The translations under genes and the position numbers were made by a program. Of a stretch of 64,000 nt of DNA, positions 12,006 to 25,612 are shown piece after piece. Positions within the stretch are counted from its first letter, which is position 1. Each line of letters starts with the position of its first letter. The notes under the pieces were generated by a model that worked only from the letters and a program-made list of their open reading frames with translations, had not been told where the DNA came from and ran no database searches. Source of the DNA: Hermatobates lingyangjiaoensis (Eukaryota; Arthropoda; Insecta; Hemiptera; Hermatobatidae); the NCBI GenBank assembly GCA_026182355.1, contig JAPFBL010000007.1, positions 248,001-312,000 of the forward strand, written 5' to 3'.

Positions 12006-14640
12006 TAATACACCATAATGCCCGCACTGAAATACTTTGTACAAATCATCAGCTTATCTAAGGCAAAAATCATTGATCAATCAAGAGATATGACATTAGC
12101 AAATAATGGAAAGAATTGCTCCCCCCTGAGTCAGTGTCGTAAGAAATATGTGGTGTTAAGGAATAGGACAGAGGAAACACATCAGATAAATACATGTTTT
12201 CTTAACAAGCGGCTTTTACATATACAAAATATAAAACATCAGACACATAAAAATCTCTATAAAACAGTTGAATTTGGGAAACGCTCAATCCCCTTGTCTG
12301 TCTCTCTAACATTCTAGCAAACATATATAAAATTTACTTTACTAATATAATAAATAGACAATTTTCAATGTAAAAAAACTTTACCATTTTTTTTTTCTAA
12401 AAAGAAATAGTTTCAAAGAAGGAAGGGGAAAAATTAATTTAAGGGAGAAGGTAGGTGTTCCGTTTTGAAGGGAATAATTAAATGATCCTCAAACCTGAAA
12501 AAGGAGTTTTAATGAAAAAAACTAACGATAACAGTTGGATAAATAAATATTTTAGGAGGAAAACGAATGAGTTAAATACTGGAACACAATGTCAATATCT
12601 TGCTGGCAGTAGGAAAGGACAGGAGTCTAAGTCTACTTCAACAATGCACACAACACATATCAACATATAAAACAGTATTAAATTCTGATTTGGGACTAAG
12701 ATCTGTCGTCATTAGTTTTCTAACTCTGACGAGGACCGTTACTAGACGTCAGATCCAGTTCAATTTTAATATTTCATACAATTGTTTTTACACTGATTTT
12801 TATTTCACATGTTTATTTCGAAATACTAAGGAACTGACATCACATGCATCGGAAATCACACTAATTAACGATCATGTGATTTTCTGATAGTTGTGCTCCA
12901 AGTTTATTTCTATATATATAAACTTGAAGGACGAAAAAACGATACAGATCAGACCAAAAAAATATCAGAAGTTCAAACGTTAAATACAGTTAAAAAGCCA
13001 ACAACTTCAAATTACAAATTGAACCGTTATCAGAAGAATTCAAGATATTTCTTTCTTGCTAATGACAGTTCAATCAAAAATTAAAGATTGTGTGTTTTTC
13101 TTTATGAGTAATGTTGACATGTCTGAATTGTTTCTTAACCTTTTGAGTATTAATTCAAATAAACTTTACATACATACTATGGGACGACGGACCTGGTCCT
13201 TAGTAAACAAACCTACAAACGAAATCAAAAAGTAAACAGTATATATAGCTTTAAAGAAAGCAACTTCTAAAGCACCAACTTAAGACGACATTGAAACTAA
13301 TACCAATTATATGTAACATCATATTCAGAACTTATAACATTCAACTCTTGTATTTTTTTAAATTATGATATTTAAACATCAAATAAATATTTATACATAA
13401 GTATATTTGTCTTTAGAGAAAATATTGGAATAATAAGCATTAATAACGGAGGAAAAGAAGCATTTAATTTCATTGCAATAATTCAACACAACAAAATACA
13501 AAATACCGTCGAAAGAAAAGCAGTTAGTACATAATTTTGAGGGGGGGGGGGAATATCACTTTGCAAATGTCCAGGTACTATTTGTGAACAGTTCACCAAA
13601 TGAGTTTTTACTCACTTTTACATGGACTTGCTACCAACGAGTATTTGTTACACAAAGAATAAAAAATTGTCTTTCAGTTGAAGTATTCAGAGCTGTCTGT
13701 AATATATTGCACATTAAAATCATCGCAACATTTGACCTTCAAATACAACTTTATTTCCACAATCAACACGATTGTCATGTTTATTATTCTCTCTATGAAT
13801 AGACTATTGTATAACTCTGGAAAATATACCCATACATCCTACTCAATAAGAAAATATGTTTGACTAGGAAAAAAAATATTAAAAGATCTAAACTTAGGAG
13901 CCACAAACAAAATATCAGAAATAATTATTTGATTAAAATTGAAATAAATTCATTTATATGTTATTTTATATATGTACAAACAATTTCACTTTAAAAAAAT
14001 TGTAAATGTTTAAAGCCTTAGAAACTAAGGCTTTGTACCAGTAAAATTCTCACTTCTGCATTAATGAGAATTTATTATTACATGAACTTAAGTCAGTTTA
14101 TTAAAAACCTACTGTCGATATTTTTGCTCTCTAACAACTGCGCGACTTCTATATAGTAGAATCATGACGACTTCTAGAGGTCTGACTAAACCTGAGAACG
14201 CAAGAATTGATCTCTTCAAAGTCCACGATGGACAGAATACCAAGAACCAGTGTTAACTCCATTAAAGCAATGACATGACTGCAACTTTCCTATTCACCAA
14301 AATGCCAACAATGACGCTCCTGCTCCAAACAATATTAACAAGTAGGACTAAGATCTTACTTAGCAGCCTACCGACGACTGTCAAAATCCAGACCACTTAT
14401 TCTCCTGATCTCGAATTGAAATAAACAAGTGACTTCTTTCAGTACTTTTTATATGCAATGTTTTACTATGTAATTTAACGTTTTATCCTCGAGGCCTGTT
14501 CCATATTTTGTCACATATTCATAAAATAAGAAACAGAAAAGAATATAAAAAATCACCAAAAAAACTCAATTAACTATTTCGATAAACCAAGATACAGGTA
14601 ATGCTATACATATAAACTAAAAATAACATAGGAAACAAAT
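12006..14640. other. Intergenic AT-rich DNA with a degenerate terminal-repeat fragment
   Basis: At about 12726 the plus strand reads CTGACGAGGACCG, the start of the hammerhead-like Penelope-type module, but the GAAA half is lost. A poly-G run of ten lies near 13541-13550. No gene recognised. Confidence 0.4.
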
Positions 14641-14705
14641 TGGAAAAAAAAACATACTTAATACGACCAATATTTCGTACAGAACTTCGTCAACAGGAGA
14701 AGATT
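14641..14705 (-). repeat. Degenerate Penelope-type terminal repeat
   Basis: Read on the minus strand, TCTTCTCCTG, then GACGAAG, then ACGAAATATTGG occurs in the same order as the better copy at 29885-29920 (minus). This explains an open frame here that might otherwise be taken for an exon. Confidence 0.4.
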
Positions 14706-17700
14706 GAGAGAAGTTATCTCCTTTTTTGATGAACTGTTGTTCAAAATAATAATAATAAGTGTTTCTATCAGACATGGCACTAAGGACAACTTCTATTAAG
14801 TTCTGAAGTTGCTTACAAGCAAGCACGTGTCCAGTAAACTCCTCAAAGTTACAGCCAATCGCAGTCCAGCAAGTACATTGTAAACCAAATCCACTATCTT
14901 TACATTATCACAGGGGATATGTAAGAAACCCTGCTTCGCAAGCTACACAGTGAAAAAATGTGAAACTAATTAAAAAGAAATTTTCCATCATATATACGCA
15001 TGTCCACACGGCCATACATTTCATTAAAAGTTTACTACAGTCTTAGATTCTTGATTTTTTGATGTTTTCCCCATCGTCACTGATTCGAAATGAGAAACGG
15101 TTTCAGTGTTTTGATGGAAAACAACAATCAAAAGATCATAAATGATAAGCCTGCAATAAAGTTTAATGACAGACGTTTGGAAACATCTGCTACCTATTTA
15201 TACTATCACATACATATATACCAATCATTTGTTAAGACAAAACATATAAGCAACAAAAAGAAAGCCTCTCTTGATATTTAGACACTGTCGCCTTCAAAGT
15301 TAGCTCGTGAAAACATTAAAGATGAACTATTTTCTTTATTGGCAATATCTTCAGTACCATACTGTATAGTTAATTGTACAAACAACTTCCTTTATTAATC
15401 ATCACAAGTTGTTTATAGTACATATACATTTATATTAAAGAAGCAGAAAAAAGCAAATCACCCTATCAACCACTTTTGGAAATACTAAACACATCCTAAA
15501 GCCCTCCGAACAGGAACGGTTATAATCAGAAAATCCTTTTTAAACATCTGACAGAGGCTTTTGTTGCCCAAACAATCTTGATTTTAACTTTAATTTTCAA
15601 ATTCGGCTTGTTTTTCAACCTATTACCATGTCGCATATTCACATTTTAATACCACGATATACTTATATAAGTATAATCCGACCAGTAAGTATGCTCACGA
15701 CCAGAATGGTAAACATCATTTGTATAAAAGAAGTTGGTACTTTTAATTTTTACAAATATTTTAAAAGAAATATAATGAAATACAGCTGTATCCGACAGTT
15801 TTAATTAAGAAGAAAACTTACCCTAATAAACAAATAAGAAACTATTTACTATTAATAATTAACAAATCTGGTTTGAATATATAATAGAAAAAAAACTAAT
15901 AATCTTAAACAACCTTAAATCAATGTAATGTTATGAAAAGCTTCTATAATTTAATCAAAAGCCTACTGATATTTAAATAGAAAATTGTACTTTTTTTGTA
16001 AATCCAACAAATAAAAAAAGACAGTAATTGACAAGACATGAGTAAGACTGAACTTCATGTACAGAATTTATAAAAAGAATACAGTGTACCGCTATATAAG
16101 AAAAATTATCCAACTTTTGAGCTAATTAATACCAATATCGAGAACAATTAAAACAATCACTGTCTCAACTAGTGATTTGTAAGCTGACTTGAGATCGTTA
16201 ATAATTCTTCCAGACATTGGAAACACCCACCTACCTCTCTACTAGTTAGCATGTGGTAATTATTATTTTTTTTTTTCTAAAAAATACAACAATTCTCTAT
16301 TGATGAATCAAACACGTTTACAAATCGTTGTACAAAAAAATATCTATCACAGTCAGTAACATTCAAAATACAGACCAAAATGAAATATAAAATCTCATTA
16401 TTAAAGTTTGTTTATAGTAAAGTTGAACTTACACAGCTATATTGTTGGCATCAGGTTAAAGACATTGACAGAAGCGTTGATTACAAGTTTTTTAGGCGTA
16501 GATAGTGCCACAAAACCGACAGCAATTAATTTCTAGCTGTGCAACATTTACAGTGGCATTGAACATATATATAGACATACATAAATATACATACACGCAT
16601 TAATCTCACTACTTGGAACCATTAATCACAGCCAAGTGATGTTTAAAACTGCAGAAGGATGTCGCCAACAAAGAGAAGAAAACATTTGAAAATCTTAAAT
16701 ACTAATAATTAAATCAGTGTTTCCCAACCGTTTGCATAAACAACACACATTTTTAGGATGCAACAGGAATTAACCAAGCAATAACAAACCCGCCTCAAAA
16801 ATAATTCTATATTATTATTATTATTATCATGCCGATCAGAATCTATTTAATATTTCACATCCTGATAAAAAAAATATTAAAGGTCCAAACTGTCATTGCT
16901 GTTTACTTTTATATGTTGAATTATCGGTCGACACAGCCAATTAAATTATAATTACTTTATATTTCTTCATAAATATTTCATCTTTTCTTACTTTTAATGA
17001 TTCTTAAATATAAAGTTGTAACTTTCACAATAAGTGATTACTTCAAATGCAATTATTGTTACATCATCCTAAAATGTGTCCTGAGACACACCGGATGGGA
17101 AGCACTGAATTGTTAATGGCTTTACATCAAGGAACTAAGTGAACATTTGGAGACAATCAGGAAAGAGGTACATTGAAATTATTCTAAACTACCAATCACA
17201 ACTGGAAAACTGATATGAAAATGATAAAACTTGAAAACACATCATATACAACATATAACAACGACAATGCTAATGCTTAGTCTTTACAGCTTCTAACATA
17301 GTTCAACATATAACCTTTTGTTAACATACATATTTATTGATTAACAACTACAAAGAACTCTTAAACGTCTGCTATTAAAAAAAAAGGAAAAATAAAATAT
17401 CCTAATGCCTCCATTTTAAATTTGTGAGAAGTAATTTCTAGTGTAGAGTTACATACTCTGGTATTTTATAGCAGTCTAATATGAACATCAAGGTTTTATT
17501 TTTTTTTTTAGTAATAATAAAACTTCTACAAACACATTCTCAGCCCAAAAAAATTAATTAGTATTACTATATATTAATAAATAATTAAACAATCTTTATA
17601 TATTCGAAATAAATATACATGAACTTCCAAAACTTCAATGATTACCAAATATCAAAAATAATTAAGCTTGTTTAGACAAATAGGTGGGACAGAATATTTG

Positions 17701-19577
17701 TTTTCATAATAATTGTAGGTCAAAACAACTTACCTGCAATTATACTCATAGCATTATATTACTGCATAAAGTATATAATAAATAATTATGATGGATCTTG
17801 ATAATTGTTAAGAATAACATTGACACCTACAAGTCACCACTTCAAACATATTATCAAGCAAACCTATTAGATATTTTAAATATGTTTATATTAGGTCAGG
17901 GGTTAAATAACATAATATAAAGTACATATGAACTAGGTATCCACTGAGTAAACTCGTGACTTCTTAAGGGGCTTTAATTGAGCCAGTAGATTATGGTTCC
18001 AAACAAACTTTATAATCTGATAGTATGATTTACAATCTCAGAACTGATCTACTTCTCTATGTAACTTTGTTACAAACATCATCGATTCAATTCAACTATA
18101 AATAAATATCAATTTGAAAAAGCTATACAAATACGCAATCTACTAGCCAACTATTATTACTGGGCTTCCTTCTACAATGAGGAAATTCAGTCAAAGATAA
18201 TACATATAACCTAATGACTTCATGCTTTGTTATCAATATCAAACATACATACATAAATAACTGACAGAGTATTCAGAGTAATTTCAGTTCTACTTATGTG
18301 GCAGTATATAATATCGGCTTACAAACCTAATCTCTAAAAGAAAATGTATGTCATTAAAGTCAAACATTACCACAATCACATTATAAATATGTTACTATAA
18401 GCCTGGAAGGAAAGCAAATACTTCATTAACACAATGTCTAAATACATAAAATGAAATTGTCTTTCAATATGCAAAATGTATAATTACTTCATTATATTAA
18501 ACGTTACAAAGACATCACAAAATACATTGTTTTTAATTATTGACTGTTCATCATAGAAATTGTAGTTCTATAAAAATTTTTAATTACCCAATTCGGTGCA
18601 ACAAAACATCTAAATTTATTGTAATGACTCACAAAGATCACAGAATATGATTTACATTCCAGAGAAGGATCTAAAAAAAAAACAAAATTATCAATTTATG
18701 TGAAAATCATTTTCTCTCATTCCCAACGTGAAATCTCAACATACTCAAATTATCCATAACAATCTAGTAGTTTAATCAAGTCGGTTTTTTACTCAAATAA
18801 ATCAGTCTCGCATAAACAGAAGACTGTATAAAATGCAATTAGTATAAGAAAATGTGAAATACAATTAAAAATTCAGTCAAAAACTGTTCCAAGTCTATTC
18901 TGTTTAACTTAGTTCAAGAATAATACTAAATTTAAAACTCAGTCAAAACAGTGTTACGAATCAGTTCTCTTACTTGAACTCAGAACAAATCAAATTTGCA
19001 TTCAAGCGATAGTCAAAATCAGGGGGTGAATAATAAATAATTTAAATAAATAATTATTTGGATACAAAAATAAAACTAATCATTTGACTACAAACGTAGA
19101 AATATGTTGAATTTCTTCTTTTTTTTTTTTGCTTACTGTTGGGATGTGTGCAAAGTACCCCAACATGAAACAAAGTAACAACGACATGATTTGTCATCGT
19201 GAAGTTGAATCTCACATGAGGTCACATAAAACCCTACAGACTGTTTTGCTGAAGATAATTTACCAGTACAGGAGACACCCGAGAAGATTATCACTATCAA
19301 CTTCCAATGTCTAGTGTGAAGCTCCTCAACTCGAATATCTCTTGTTCAATGTAAGTCTGACTCTTCTTAAATGAATTGGACTTATTAAAGTTTCATGTTT
19401 CAGAAACTATGGAAATAATGATAAATCAGAAACTCTCAACGTCTTCATGAGTTATACCAAGTAGCATTTCCTGTAAATCCATTAAGATTATTAGTAAGCT
19501 ATAGAACACAACAATGAGCTAGCATACAATATAGGGTAAAATTTCCAAACAATATTATGACACTGAGTTTTAATAGA
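14706..19577. other. Gene-poor DNA downstream of the PACS frame
   Basis: About 4.9 kb on the 3' side of the minus-strand PACS frame. I looked here for the missing PACS C-terminal exons by conserved family motifs and found none. An ATTAAA poly(A)-signal-like hexamer sits just after the PACS stop (about 19573-19568, minus). The rest is AT-rich with homopolymer runs. Confidence 0.45.
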
Positions 19578-20705
19578 TTAATTTTCATTGAGATCATTCG
19601 ATGGATCCTGAAACGGGAAAAATCCGCAAGCTTTATCTCGCAAAATTTTCTTTTTGGCAGATAGAGAATTATCTCTAGCAGAAATAGTTTTGTCTTTCTC
19701 ATCCAAGATCTTAGGTGGTGAGGAGCTTGGAGTGGGATCAGAGTCGTTGTGGGAATCAGAGTCTTTTTTTAAAAAATCAGGATTTTTGTCATCAGTGGTA
19801 GTTTCCGTGAGAAGAGATTTGGTCGATGCAAAGAAAGGGCGTAAGGAGGGCTTAGGAGTGGAAGTTATACTAACTGTGTCTATTTCAGGACCGGAGTCAC
19901 TCATGTCTTCTAATTCTTCAAACAAATTGGCAATATCCGCCGGATCCATTTCAACAACACCACTCGACAATTTGCGCTGTGCTATTTCTGGAATAAGAGA
20001 TTCTTCATTTATCTTGAACTTTTTGATAAGGGCTATAATCTTTTGCTTGAGGTTTTGTTGACGAGCCGTGGGTTGAGCATTGCGTCGTAATTCTTCAAGC
20101 ATACGCTCCGAATCCGAACAGTCTTCATTGCTACTGTACTCTTCCTCGTCGTCTGTAAATTCGGCTATTCTGTCTTGATTCTTTGAACCTTCATAGTCCA
20201 CTGGCTGGCTGTTTATAGCTTGCACAGAGACTTTAGCAACAACATTTTTTCCTTCTTTATCATTGAACAAATCTAATTCCATATCCATTTCACGTTGCAA
20301 AACTTGCGACATATTAACAATACCCTCTGCTAAAGTCTTATATCCCAAGATTGTTCGATTCTTATATTTTTTTCGACGCTGTAACATGATATGAAGCTTG
20401 TTACCTTCTCTTTTAAGAAAATGAGGATACTGTAGTGAAAAATTTAACTGCAATTCAGTGTCCAATTTCCCATCCTGTTGAAACGATATTTCGTTAGACC
20501 TAAGAGTCCTCTTACTTCCTTGGACCTTAACTGCTATACTAACAGAAGAAACATCCGCACCTAAACCTTTAGTCACCACAAGCCTAGATAAAGTTAGTGA
20601 ACACAACCGAGGGATACAATTCGAAGGAGTCCTATCCACTTCCCATGTCGCGAATAACTTCATAGGTACCGGTTTATTACCTGGCTGCGCCTTACCTTTG
20701 TCCAT
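19578..20705 (-). CDS. PACS-family sorting protein, N-terminal half only
   Basis: PACS proteins are cytosolic adaptors that bind acidic-cluster cargo such as furin and link it to AP-1/AP-3 and COPI sorting. The start is taken at 20705 (an adjacent upstream ATG at 20708 is equally possible), giving 375 residues. Residues about 15-165 match the furin/cargo-binding region: 'LFATWEVDRTPSNC', 'VQGSKRTLRSNEI', 'SLQYPHFLKREGNKL', 'IMLQRRKKYKNRTILGYKTL'. Residues 182-200 form an acidic, serine-containing cluster like the CK2-regulated autoregulatory segment. A 'QNLKQKIIALIKKFKI' block and 'SDSGPEID..STPKPSLRPFF' follow, also conserved. The frame then stops. Vertebrate PACS proteins are about 890-960 residues; the whole C-terminal half is missing. 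No usable splice donor exists in the last ~200 bp: the only GT after the STPKP block is in CCGTTTCAG. It could be a short paralogue, an alternative terminal exon, or a truncated gene copy. The family call is firm; completeness is not. Confidence 0.9.
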   Translation of the reverse strand: MDKGKAQPGNKPVPMKLFATWEVDRTPSNCIPRLCSLTLSRLVVTKGLGADVSSVSIAVKVQGSKRTLRSNEISFQQDGKLDTELQLNFSLQYPHFLKREGNKLHIMLQRRKKYKNRTILGYKTLAEGIVNMSQVLQREMDMELDLFNDKEGKNVVAKVSVQAINSQPVDYEGSKNQDRIAEFTDDEEEYSSNEDCSDSERMLEELRRNAQPTARQQNLKQKIIALIKKFKINEESLIPEIAQRKLSSGVVEMDPADIANLFEELEDMSDSGPEIDTVSITSTPKPSLRPFFASTKSLLTETTTDDKNPDFLKKDSDSHNDSDPTPSSSPPKILDEKDKTISARDNSLSAKKKILRDKACGFFPFQDPSNDLNEN

Positions 20706-20746
20706 CATGCTAAATAAATAAGACAGATTTCCGAAGTACTTACACA

Positions 20747-20767
20747 CTGGAAGGAAGAAATATTTCA
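20747..20767 (-). promoter_or_regulatory. Candidate splice acceptor in the PACS 5' UTR
   Basis: On the minus strand a pyrimidine-rich run (ATTTCTTCCTTCCAG) ends in AG at 20748-20747, just upstream of the PACS start at 20705. A second possible acceptor (TTATTTATTTAG) ends at 20710, immediately before the paired ATGs. Either would make the coding sequence begin near the start of a downstream exon, with an untranslated exon further upstream that was not located. Confidence 0.45.
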
Positions 20768-23700
20768 GGTGTTATCAAGGTTCTATATCATTATCAACAC
20801 TAATCTGGGTAAACAACGTACCAGTGTTGCCAGGCTGCACCTTAACTTGAAAATATACCTATATGGATTAATTTATCAATATAATAATACAGCATTCTTA
20901 TTATAGTATACATAATTAATAATGTAAAATAGTACACTATAGTATTACTTCTATGTTTAGAATATAGTGTGGAAACACAATGTGAGCACAATTACATTTG
21001 AGACAAATTTTTAAGTACTATTAGATTATACTCTAAATAACAAAGTCCTCATTCCTTTTATTTTTAACAAATTTTTGATTGATGCATAGTAACCAGGACT
21101 AAACATTAATCAATTACTCAACAAAAAATGACTACTTCATGTACAAAAGTGAATAACAAGGGAAAACTAATAAAACTCTAATATTTGACATCAACTACAT
21201 TGTCCTTAACACTCGTAAGGATATCGAAAGATTAGAGTTATTTATTAGCATGGGTTAAAATCACATTAATTTTAAATTTATTACTTAATATAGAAACACA
21301 CAAAAAAAAAGATTGTTCTCAATTTTAGAGCAGACAATAATATCCTTTCCTCTGAACTGTATTAACTTATAACAAATTTCAAGTATAAAAATAAACTACA
21401 TATAGTGAAGGTAAATGGGGTATCGGACATAATAAAATGTTAACTGTTTTCAAAATGGTAACTCAGATTCAAGGATTTAATGTATCACTTAAAAACATAA
21501 ATTCTTCAACTTTTTAACTTTAAGTTCTTTCATGCAAAATCACAAACTAGAAACACGAATTTGAATAAATGAATGTATTTGTCATTGAGATCAAGAGCTG
21601 CTAATGCTTAATAAATCCTAATTACTGTAAAATTCACATTTATCCCCCGAACCCTTTAACATAAATTGCACATATATGCGATGTGTGTATGCCATGTATT
21701 GATTACAGTAACAAAAATCAAAAAGAAATAACATGTCTAGTTTTTTAACTGAAAAACGAAGTAAATGGATCAGTGTATGCAAAAGGGATGGATGCACTTG
21801 CTGAACAGCAAACAGATCCGTTTTATGAAAAAAGGTTTGGTTCTTCTAGATACCTATAACTTACGCTCAACTCAAAATTCCCTAGCATAAATAGCATATT
21901 CTTTCGATGATTCTTTAATATAGAATACCAAGGTCAGCCCCTCCCTCCCAATATAGATGGAGTAGATCACCTGATAGCCAAGTCATGTACGTCTTCCTCG
22001 TGCCACTGGGCAGCCAGAATGGACCCTCGTACAGAGGGCTAAAACAGAAAGCTTGCTGAAAATTATCGAATAACCCATTACTCAACTAGGTAAAAATTTG
22101 TCGTGTCTAATATATCTGAATCACCTGGAACAGTCTAAAGCTATGGCATCGCGAAGACGGGCATGGACACAGACGCCTGTTCCTGATAGAACCTGATTCA
22201 TGTTCTGCTGATTGGTCTCTAAATGACTGCACTTCCAAACCCAAGGATGAGTAGACGTTAGGGTGAATCTTCACCTCATCGCTGTCAGATAAGAAGTATA
22301 TTCTAAGAGCTGAGTTCACTGGATATTGCTGGCTCTAAAGATAGGCGGTACATGAAGGAAGGGACGAGTACCAAAGCGGATTCAGATAGAAAAGTGGAAC
22401 TCAGGGAGGACTAAATAAGTTAAGAGAACTCATTCAACTGCAAGACTTAGTACGGGTTTGGTTAGCTAAAACATCACTATAACCCTTTGTGGTTTTTCAT
22501 ACCCTAATTGAAATACTAAATAATACATACATTAGTTGAACGTACACTGGTATTATAAAACAGGGATTGTAGAAACTCAAATATTTACAACCAATATTCA
22601 ACTGAAAAGTAGAATTACCAACGCTGGTAAAACTTGTGAAGTTAGCTAAGATAAGCTCCGACCACCCCTGGATGTTTATGTATATATAACACAAATACAT
22701 ACATATATTTCATACAATATACGAAAAAACAAAGGAAACATGTGATATTACTGGGTAACAACTAAAATTAAATTTATTATTTTTTAAGAAACCAAATATA
22801 TTACATTTATTTATAAGATTATTCAGTATTCGGATATTATTTATAAAATTTCATTATTTTTAATTTGTTTGTAAAGTTTATGACAAACAATTGTAATTAA
22901 TTTATAAACAAGAGTTTTAAAATAAGAACCCCCACATACGTGCTCCACGGTTTATATGAAAATTATTAGTGTTCTACGGCAGCTACCTTCATATATATTA
23001 TTCCTAGTTTTTATTAAGCAATTCTTCAAATTTTCACTAAGTAATTTCTTTCATTTTCAGTTTAAATGATAAAGTTAGATACGAAAATAAACAGATTATT
23101 AATTATGTACTAGCTCTCTAAGAACAGAAAATAAAGGATATGTCAGGCATCTCAGGCTTCTCTGAGGTTAGAGACCCAAATTCGGTCAATATACTCTGAT
23201 ATATTACTAATATGGCTAATATATCTTTAGTCAAGGATATATCTAACTCTTATCATTTAACATGAAGATAAAAGTCCCTTGAATCAAATGTCTCTTGAAA
23301 AATCGCTTAATCAATACTTAAGATAGTGAAATCTTAAAGCTACAAGTAGAAAACTTCGTAATTTTCTCAATACAAACTGTAGTGGTTGTAATTGTGAAAC
23401 ATACTGTATATAATTTTTCGAAAAACTTAACATACCCCGACTTAATACAGTGAAATAAACAGTAATATGAAATGCCAAAAGGAAATCAAAGGTAAGAACT
23501 GTTAGAAAAACGTAACACACATATATCTATGTTGTTTAATAACTTTTCAAAAAAACTATCAGTTTTGGTAAGGAAGTAACTGTTCAATCCACAAAATGAC
23601 TGAATCATAGTTGAAATGTAAGCATTTCACTATATATTAACAGTCAAAGTTAACGTATAACTCTGAAGAAATATCGACAAAGGCTCTCATATTAAAAATA

Positions 23701-25380
23701 CAGTTCAGGGATAATAAATAGAAATTAATAATAAATTTATTTAAAATTTGATTTATTCAACAATTAATGGAAAGGTAAAATTATGAGAAAAAATCTTGAT
23801 TTTGAAAACAAAATATAATGTAGAAGATTGTTTTTTAAGAACATAGCAAAATCCACTTTACAGGTTTCCTTTGTCACAATTATTTACATACATGGTAAAT
23901 TTCAAACAAATACTATGTAAATATGTACATCTAATAATATAACATAGACCCATCCATAATTATAAGGTACGGGGATCATCCGAACAGGAGCAGAAGGAGG
24001 AAAAACAAATGTTAGATTACTGAATACACAAGTGAAATGGTAATGGAGTCAATGTTAGAGTAAAGAAAGAATGGAAAGGTCTGTGTTCAGCTTCACATTC
24101 TGTTGGAATAACTTGGATATACTTCTTTGTTTACTTGTATTATCAAAACATTCATTAAATTAATCAATACGTTCATCATAATGAATTTTGTTTAAAAAAA
24201 ATGCTACTTTATAAGTATCAAGAATTTCATAATTGCGATTTCATATTGATAAACTCAAATTTGAACACACTCTGGCATAAAATTACCCTTTCTTGAATAC
24301 ACCTTTATAACTTTCACTATGGCCTTGACGTGTCATTAGTTTGTAATGTAGTGGCATTTTTTTTTTTAGTAACTAAATTTTTAAGGAGCTTTCTGAAACC
24401 CTGTTTAGTTGGACATAGTAACTCCTATTTGAAACCTTTTAATGTCACATTTCATTTGTTATAAATAGGTTTATCAATCCACGCAAGATCGACAGTCTTT
24501 GATTGGAATATTTAATGAGACAATATCCAATTATGATGAATACAGGAATATAATGCAGGATTGGTTGAAAACAATTCCAGTAATACAAACTATCTGAATG
24601 AGAAGAGTGGCAGTTTACAATTCACTTCAGCTCGATTATTGATAGAAAGTAATAATACACTTTAAATAGAAACACCCGCGAGATATTTCCAACTGTAAAA
24701 TTGAATCAAGGGAAAACGCTTAGTTACTTGAAAGAATTGCAAAGAGCGAAGTAGAAAAGAAATGAAACGCACACTTTACTTGCAGTAAAAATGATGTAGA
24801 ATCTACACCTTGAGTTTTCTTCTAGTCACTTTGAATCAAAAAAATACAAGAAGAAAAACCAATTCATCCTACAAATTGGAATAAATTAATACAGTTACTG
24901 AATTCAAAGACAAGATACATTAAAAATTACTGCAAAATAAAAAGGTTTCGGTTGTTTTGAATTAAATGTTTTGGTTTCTGAAAAAATGTTTCCAGAAAAG
25001 CCAGAACATCGATCTCTGCCTCAAAACTCGTTTAAAAAATTACATACTTGAAAAAAAAATTGATCTTTACATGTGGTAACAGTTCGAAATGAATAGACAA
25101 GACTTGAAAAAATAATTTAACTCTATTACACTTTTAAAACGGAATGTCTTGAGCCTGATATTACTAGAATGTCTTATCACTCCTTTACATATAAACCGTA
25201 TAAATGTGTTTAGATCATTTTGAACTTCTATAAATACAAGATAAAATAAAAATTGAAAAACCATAAGAGTATAAATAACGCATAATTATACTTTTTTTTT
25301 TTTAAAAAATAACTCCTTTTTAATGAAATGAGAGAGAATAGTGAACGACAGATATGGATCTTCCATTCCATTTAACACAA
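20768..25380. other. Region between PACS and UBE2C
   Basis: This holds the unlocated PACS promoter and 5' exon and the 3' flank of UBE2C. A slightly more GC-rich patch at 21950-22330 has no recognised coding content. No other gene seen. Confidence 0.4.
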
Positions 25381-25411
25381 AACAAAATAAAATTAGAATA
25401 GTTAAATAATA

Positions 25412-25417
25412 TTTATT
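25412..25417 (-). promoter_or_regulatory. UBE2C: UBE2C poly(A) signal
   Basis: AATAAA on the minus strand about 100 bp downstream of the UBE2C stop codon, in a compact CT-rich then AT-rich 3' UTR. Position and context fit a cleavage and polyadenylation signal. Confidence 0.6.
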
Positions 25418-25517
25418 TATATATAATCTGCATAAAATACAATATTAAATTAGGTAGTAGATGGTTGGAGATGGGAAGAGGGAGGAGATGCAGTCTCTAA
25501 TGAGGGGAAGGAGGGGA

Positions 25518-25612
25518 TCACTTGTCAGACGACAGTACGTGCTTGCGAAAGGAAACCTGGTCACTCCACATCTCGGCGGCCTGTGTGTTAAGTGGACTAT
25601 CATTGTTCGGTT
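25518..25612 (-). CDS. UBE2C: UBE2C exon 5 (terminal, 18 kb away)
   Basis: After a TTTGTTGCAG acceptor, two bases complete the Glu codon left by exon 4. The exon then reads '[20 protein letters not shown]' followed by '[10 protein letters not shown]' and TGA. This is the expected UBE2C C-terminal helix region (family pattern EPN-x-x-SPLN-x-x-AAE-x-W). Correct phase plus conserved content make the assignment firm despite the distance. Confidence 0.92.

Noticed and set aside
14617..14900. A minus-strand open stretch with GTATGT donor-like end that looks like an exon
   Set aside because: Its 3' half has the same order of motifs as the Penelope-type terminal repeat at 29.9 kb (AGGAGAAG, ACGAAATATTGG on the minus strand). 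The upstream part meets stops and has no recognised domain.
19595..19612. TTTTTCCCGTTTCAG on the minus strand inside the PACS frame, like an acceptor
   Set aside because: It is in-frame coding sequence with no nearby donor that would preserve the conserved blocks; likely coincidence.
19654..20061. A 135-codon plus-strand open frame
   Set aside because: It is antisense to the conserved PACS frame and has no domain of its own; it reflects PACS codon composition.
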